Positions 61,148 to 64,000 of a stretch of 64,000 nucleotides of DNA are shown piece by piece; the stretch's first letter is position 1, and each line of letters starts with the position of its first letter. The DNA comes from Bacteroidota bacterium (GTDB taxonomy: Bacteria > Bacteroidota > Ignavibacteria > Ignavibacteriales > Melioribacteraceae), in contig JAHISP010000080.1 in the NCBI GenBank assembly GCA_018818165.1, forward strand, positions 55,455 to 119,454, written 5' to 3'. A program made the position numbers and the translations under genes. The notes under the pieces are model-generated. The model was not told the origin of the DNA, did no database searches, and saw only the letters and a program-made list of their open reading frames with translations.

Positions 61148-63781
61148 TTAACCTAAATTTAATTCACTTAAAACTGTTTTAAGTTTTTCAAGAGATTGTT
61201 GCCATTCTGTTTGTTTTGCTCGTTCTTGTTCAACTAATTCTGCTGGAGCGTTTTGAACAAATTTTTCATTCGCTAATTTAGCGGAAACTCTTGCAAGTAT
61301 TCCTTCAAGATTTTTAATTTCTTTTTCTATCCTTTCACGTTCAACTGATAAGTCTATTAATCCTTCAAGCGGAATGTACAAATCAAATCCTTTAACTACA
61401 GCAGAAATGCTGCCCTTTGGTTTTTCGATGTTTTCACCAACAAATAACTCCTCAACTTTAGCAAGCGATTTAATGTACATTTGTTGAACTTCTGAAAGAG
61501 TATTAATTGTCATATAAACAGAAATTGTTTTTGCTGGATGAATGTTTTTTTCACCACGAATGTTTCTAATTATTGTAACAACGGCTTGAACAAATTCTAT
61601 TTCGTTTTCGGCATCCAAATTAATTAAATCTGGATTTTGTTTTGGAAAATCAGAAGTTGAGATTGATTCGCCATCATTTCTTTCATCCAATAATTGCCAA
61701 ATTTCTTCCGAAATAAATGGCATAAATGGATGTAACAATTTCATCATTTCGGCAAATAGCGAAAGTGAGCGAACCAAAGATGCGGCTTTTACTTCTTTAT
61801 CCTCAGTGTACATGCGCTTCTTAGAAAGTTCAATGTACCAATCGCAGAAATCATTCCAGATAAAACTGTAAACAATTTTTGTCGCTCCATTTACATCAAA
61901 GCTATCAAGTGCAGATTCATATTTTTGTAAAGTATTTTGGAAACGTGAAGCAATCCATTTGTCTGTAAAATCAACGTGCTTATCTTCTAAATTTTTACTA
62001 TCACTTAAATCGATATCTTGTGCATTCATTAAAAGAAAGCGCGCGGCATTCCAAATTTTATTTGCAAAGTTTCTTCCAAGTTCAGTTTTTTCAGCATTAA
62101 AAAGCACATCCTGCCCAAGCGGAGCAAGGTAGTTTATAGAAAAACGAAGTGCGTCAGCACCGTAATCGTTTATAACATCAATTGGATCAGGCGAGTTGCC
62201 GAGAGATTTACTCATTTTGCGACCTTTATCATCACGGATAATTGATGTAAAGTAAACATCTTTAAATGGAATGTCTCCCATAAATTTCATTCCCGCCATA
62301 ATCATTCGCGCAACCCAAAAGAAAATAATATCAGGTCCAGTTACGAGCAAATCAGTTGGATAATAATATTTTTGTTCCTCTTCAGAATTGAAAACATCTT
62401 GAGCCCAAAGCCAACTTGAAGCCCAAGTGTCTAGCACGTCCTCTTCTTGACGCCAATTTTCAATATCTTTTGGGGCTTCTTTTTCACAATAAATTTCATT
62501 TGTTTCGTTGTTGTACCAAACTGGAATTCGGTGTCCCCACCAAAGTTGACGCGAAATACACCAATCACGAATATTTCCCATCCAATGTTCGTATGTCTTA
62601 ATCCAATGATTTGGATGGAAGTTTACTTTTCCATCACGAACAACTTGCAAAGCTGGTTTAGTTAAATCATCCATTTTCATAAACCATTGTTCAGACAGAT
62701 AAGGCTCAATAGGCACGCCACCACGCTCGGAAAATCCAACTTTATTTGTGTAATCCTCTATTTTATCAATAGCACCAAGCTCTTGTAGAGTTGCAACTAT
62801 TTTTTTGCGAACTGCGTATCTGTCCAAACCAGCGAATTCTTTGGGAACATTATTATTAGTAGTTGCATCATCGTTGAAAATATTTATCATTTCTAAATTA
62901 TGACGCTGCCCCATTTCGTAATCGTTAACATCGTGTGCTGGAGTTATTTTTACACATCCCGTTCCAAATTCTAAATCGACATAATTATCACCGAAAATTG
63001 GAATTTCTCGTCCAACAATTGGTAAAATTACTTTTTTGCCAATTAAATGTTTGTATCGTTCATCATTTGGATTAACAGCTACGCCAGTATCGCCAAGCAT
63101 TGTTTCGGGACGCGTTGTTGCAACAACAATAAATTCATCCGAATCTTTTATTGGATATTTCATATACCACAATGAGCCTTTCACTTCACGGAAAATTACT
63201 TCTTCATCCGAAATTGCCGACTTTGAAGCTGGGTCCCAATTTACCATTCTGTAACCACGATAAATTAAATTCTCTTTGTAAAGATCAACAAAAGTATCGG
63301 TTACTCGTTTGTAATATCGGTCGTCCATTGTGAAACGTTCGCGTTCCCAATCGCAACTAACACCTAATTTGCGAAGTTGAGAAATAATTATTCCACCATA
63401 TTTATCTGTCCATGTCCAACAATGTTTCAGAAATTCTTCGCGTGAAATTTCATCCTTTTTAATGCCTTGATCTGCCAGCATTTTAACAACTTTAGTTTCA
63501 GTTGCAATTGATGCGTGGTCAGTTCCGGGAACCCAAAGTGCGTTAAAGCCTTTCATTCGTTTGTAGCGAATAAAAACATCTTGAATTGTATTATTTAAAA
63601 TGTGTCCAAGATGCAGCATTCCAGTTACGTTTGGTGGTGGAATTACAATTGTGTACGATTCTTTTGTTTCATCAATTTCGGAATGGAATATGCGATTATC
63701 CTCCCAATATTTATACCATTTATCCTCAACCTCTTTTGGGTCATAAACTTTTGGAATATCGTTTAGGTCTTTAATTTTCAT
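61148..63781 (-). CDS. valS: valyl-tRNA synthetase
   Basis: An 877-residue class I synthetase. The HIGH-type motif is in PPNVTGMLHLGHIL, KMSKS in RDDKGRKMSKSLGN, and the editing domain lies between (VATTRPETMLGDTGVAV ... GTGCVKITPAHDVNDYE). The C-terminus ends in the coiled coil typical of ValRS (IEKEIKNLEGILARVSAKL). It attaches valine to tRNA-Val and edits threonine. The frame opens at 63817, but MKIKDLNDIPKVYDP at 63781 is the family-like start. It is monocistronic. Confidence 0.97.
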   Translation of the reverse strand: MKIKDLNDIPKVYDPKEVEDKWYKYWEDNRIFHSEIDETKESYTIVIPPPNVTGMLHLGHILNNTIQDVFIRYKRMKGFNALWVPGTDHASIATETKVVKMLADQGIKKDEISREEFLKHCWTWTDKYGGIIISQLRKLGVSCDWERERFTMDDRYYKRVTDTFVDLYKENLIYRGYRMVNWDPASKSAISDEEVIFREVKGSLWYMKYPIKDSDEFIVVATTRPETMLGDTGVAVNPNDERYKHLIGKKVILPIVGREIPIFGDNYVDLEFGTGCVKITPAHDVNDYEMGQRHNLEMINIFNDDATTNNNVPKEFAGLDRYAVRKKIVATLQELGAIDKIEDYTNKVGFSERGGVPIEPYLSEQWFMKMDDLTKPALQVVRDGKVNFHPNHWIKTYEHWMGNIRDWCISRQLWWGHRIPVWYNNETNEIYCEKEAPKDIENWRQEEDVLDTWASSWLWAQDVFNSEEEQKYYYPTDLLVTGPDIIFFWVARMIMAGMKFMGDIPFKDVYFTSIIRDDKGRKMSKSLGNSPDPIDVINDYGADALRFSINYLAPLGQDVLFNAEKTELGRNFANKIWNAARFLLMNAQDIDLSDSKNLEDKHVDFTDKWIASRFQNTLQKYESALDSFDVNGATKIVYSFIWNDFCDWYIELSKKRMYTEDKEVKAASLVRSLSLFAEMMKLLHPFMPFISEEIWQLLDERNDGESISTSDFPKQNPDLINLDAENEIEFVQAVVTIIRNIRGEKNIHPAKTISVYMTINTLSEVQQMYIKSLAKVEELFVGENIEKPKGSISAVVKGFDLYIPLEGLIDLSVERERIEKEIKNLEGILARVSAKLANEKFVQNAPAELVEQERAKQTEWQQSLEKLKTVLSELNLG

Positions 63782-63941
63782 TTTAGCTCTGCAAATTTTA
63801 AAATTTATAATCTGCAAATATACTAAAACCGATTTATAAAAATTTGGGTTGGGATAATTAGGTTAAATATTATTTTGATGTGCTGGAACCAAAGATAATT
63901 ATTATTAACTTTCTTCATATTAAAATAATAAGGTAATAAAA

Positions 63942-64000
63942 ATGGAAAAAGATTTGATAGGTAGATTAGTATCACTACTAGCCCCAGGTCAGATAAGTGA
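63942..64000 (+). CDS. start of an unidentified gene (cut by window edge)
   Basis: An ATG at 63942, with AAGGT 9 nt upstream, opens a frame (MEKDLIGRLVSLLAPGQIS) that runs to the window edge. Only 19 codons are visible, too few to identify. It is divergent from valS. Confidence 0.5.
   Translation, partial: MEKDLIGRLVSLLAPGQIS

Noticed and set aside
1..64000. CRISPR array, tRNA or rRNA gene, prophage or integrase with attachment sites
   Set aside because: No regularly spaced repeats, cloverleaf-like sequence, rRNA-like segment or phage structural genes were found by reading; a tRNAscan-SE/Infernal run could confirm the absence.

Overview
This window is most consistent with a member of the Ignavibacteria (Chlorobi/Bacteroidota side of the FCB group). 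The evidence is indirect but concordant. The DNA is AT-rich. Six secreted proteins end in type IX secretion (T9SS) sorting domains with the NYPNPFNP[ST]T hallmark. An ATP-citrate lyase gene pair lies at the left edge. A bacterial flagellin is present, which is uncommon in Bacteroidetes proper. No rRNA, tRNA or CRISPR array was found.

Layout. 1-1910: aclB and the start of aclA (reductive TCA cycle type), reading left from a good sigma-70 promoter. 2381-5032: a structured leader whose last hairpin hides the Shine-Dalgarno site of a small TM1266-like regulator, which is coupled to a TonB-dependent receptor. 5494-15529: an EamA transporter, an IS1380-like remnant, a GH20 hexosaminidase, a SpoIIE-type phosphatase and an RND efflux pair. 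15743-23223: one leftward redox operon (NifX-like protein, HybA-like ferredoxin, NrfD/HybB-like membrane protein, 13-heme cytochrome, haem-motif histidine kinase, two response regulators fused to GcvH-like domains), with a candidate sigma-54 promoter and an upstream dyad. 23528-28750: a haem-binding protein, oligoendopeptidase F, recD2 and rpsT. 29039-41323: a cluster of T9SS-exported proteins (two VIT/VWA proteins, a propeller, a kelch protein, two of unknown function) plus a DUF5683-like protein. 41409-45487: a lipoprotein, a GAF-type sigma-54 activator and a Ser/Thr kinase with PEGA-like repeats. 45687-48438: a three-gene ABC-3C-type conflict system (HNH nuclease, middle component, DUF2326 ATPase). 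48801-53716: a paired M16 protease operon and class II aldolase. 53770-56350: an accessory stretch with two broken transposases, a VOC protein, a class A beta-lactamase and palindromic repeats. 56466-64000: a small secreted protein, an RlmL-like methyltransferase, a fossil duplication, flagellin with a sigma-28 promoter, a secreted phosphoesterase, valS and the first codons of one more gene.

What stands out: (i) three unrelated palindromic elements inserted in frame at the same site of the T9SS sorting domain in four genes; (ii) the redox operon, whose histidine kinase carries haem motifs and a cysteine-rich insert inside its ATPase domain, and whose response regulators end in GcvH-like domains without the lipoyl lysine; (iii) the ABC-3C system; (iv) a fossil at 58330-58460 where the 3' ends of the flanking methyltransferase and phosphoesterase genes were once adjacent; (v) alternative sigma-factor promoters that tie regulators to targets. 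All functional statements are from sequence reading only; no database search was run.
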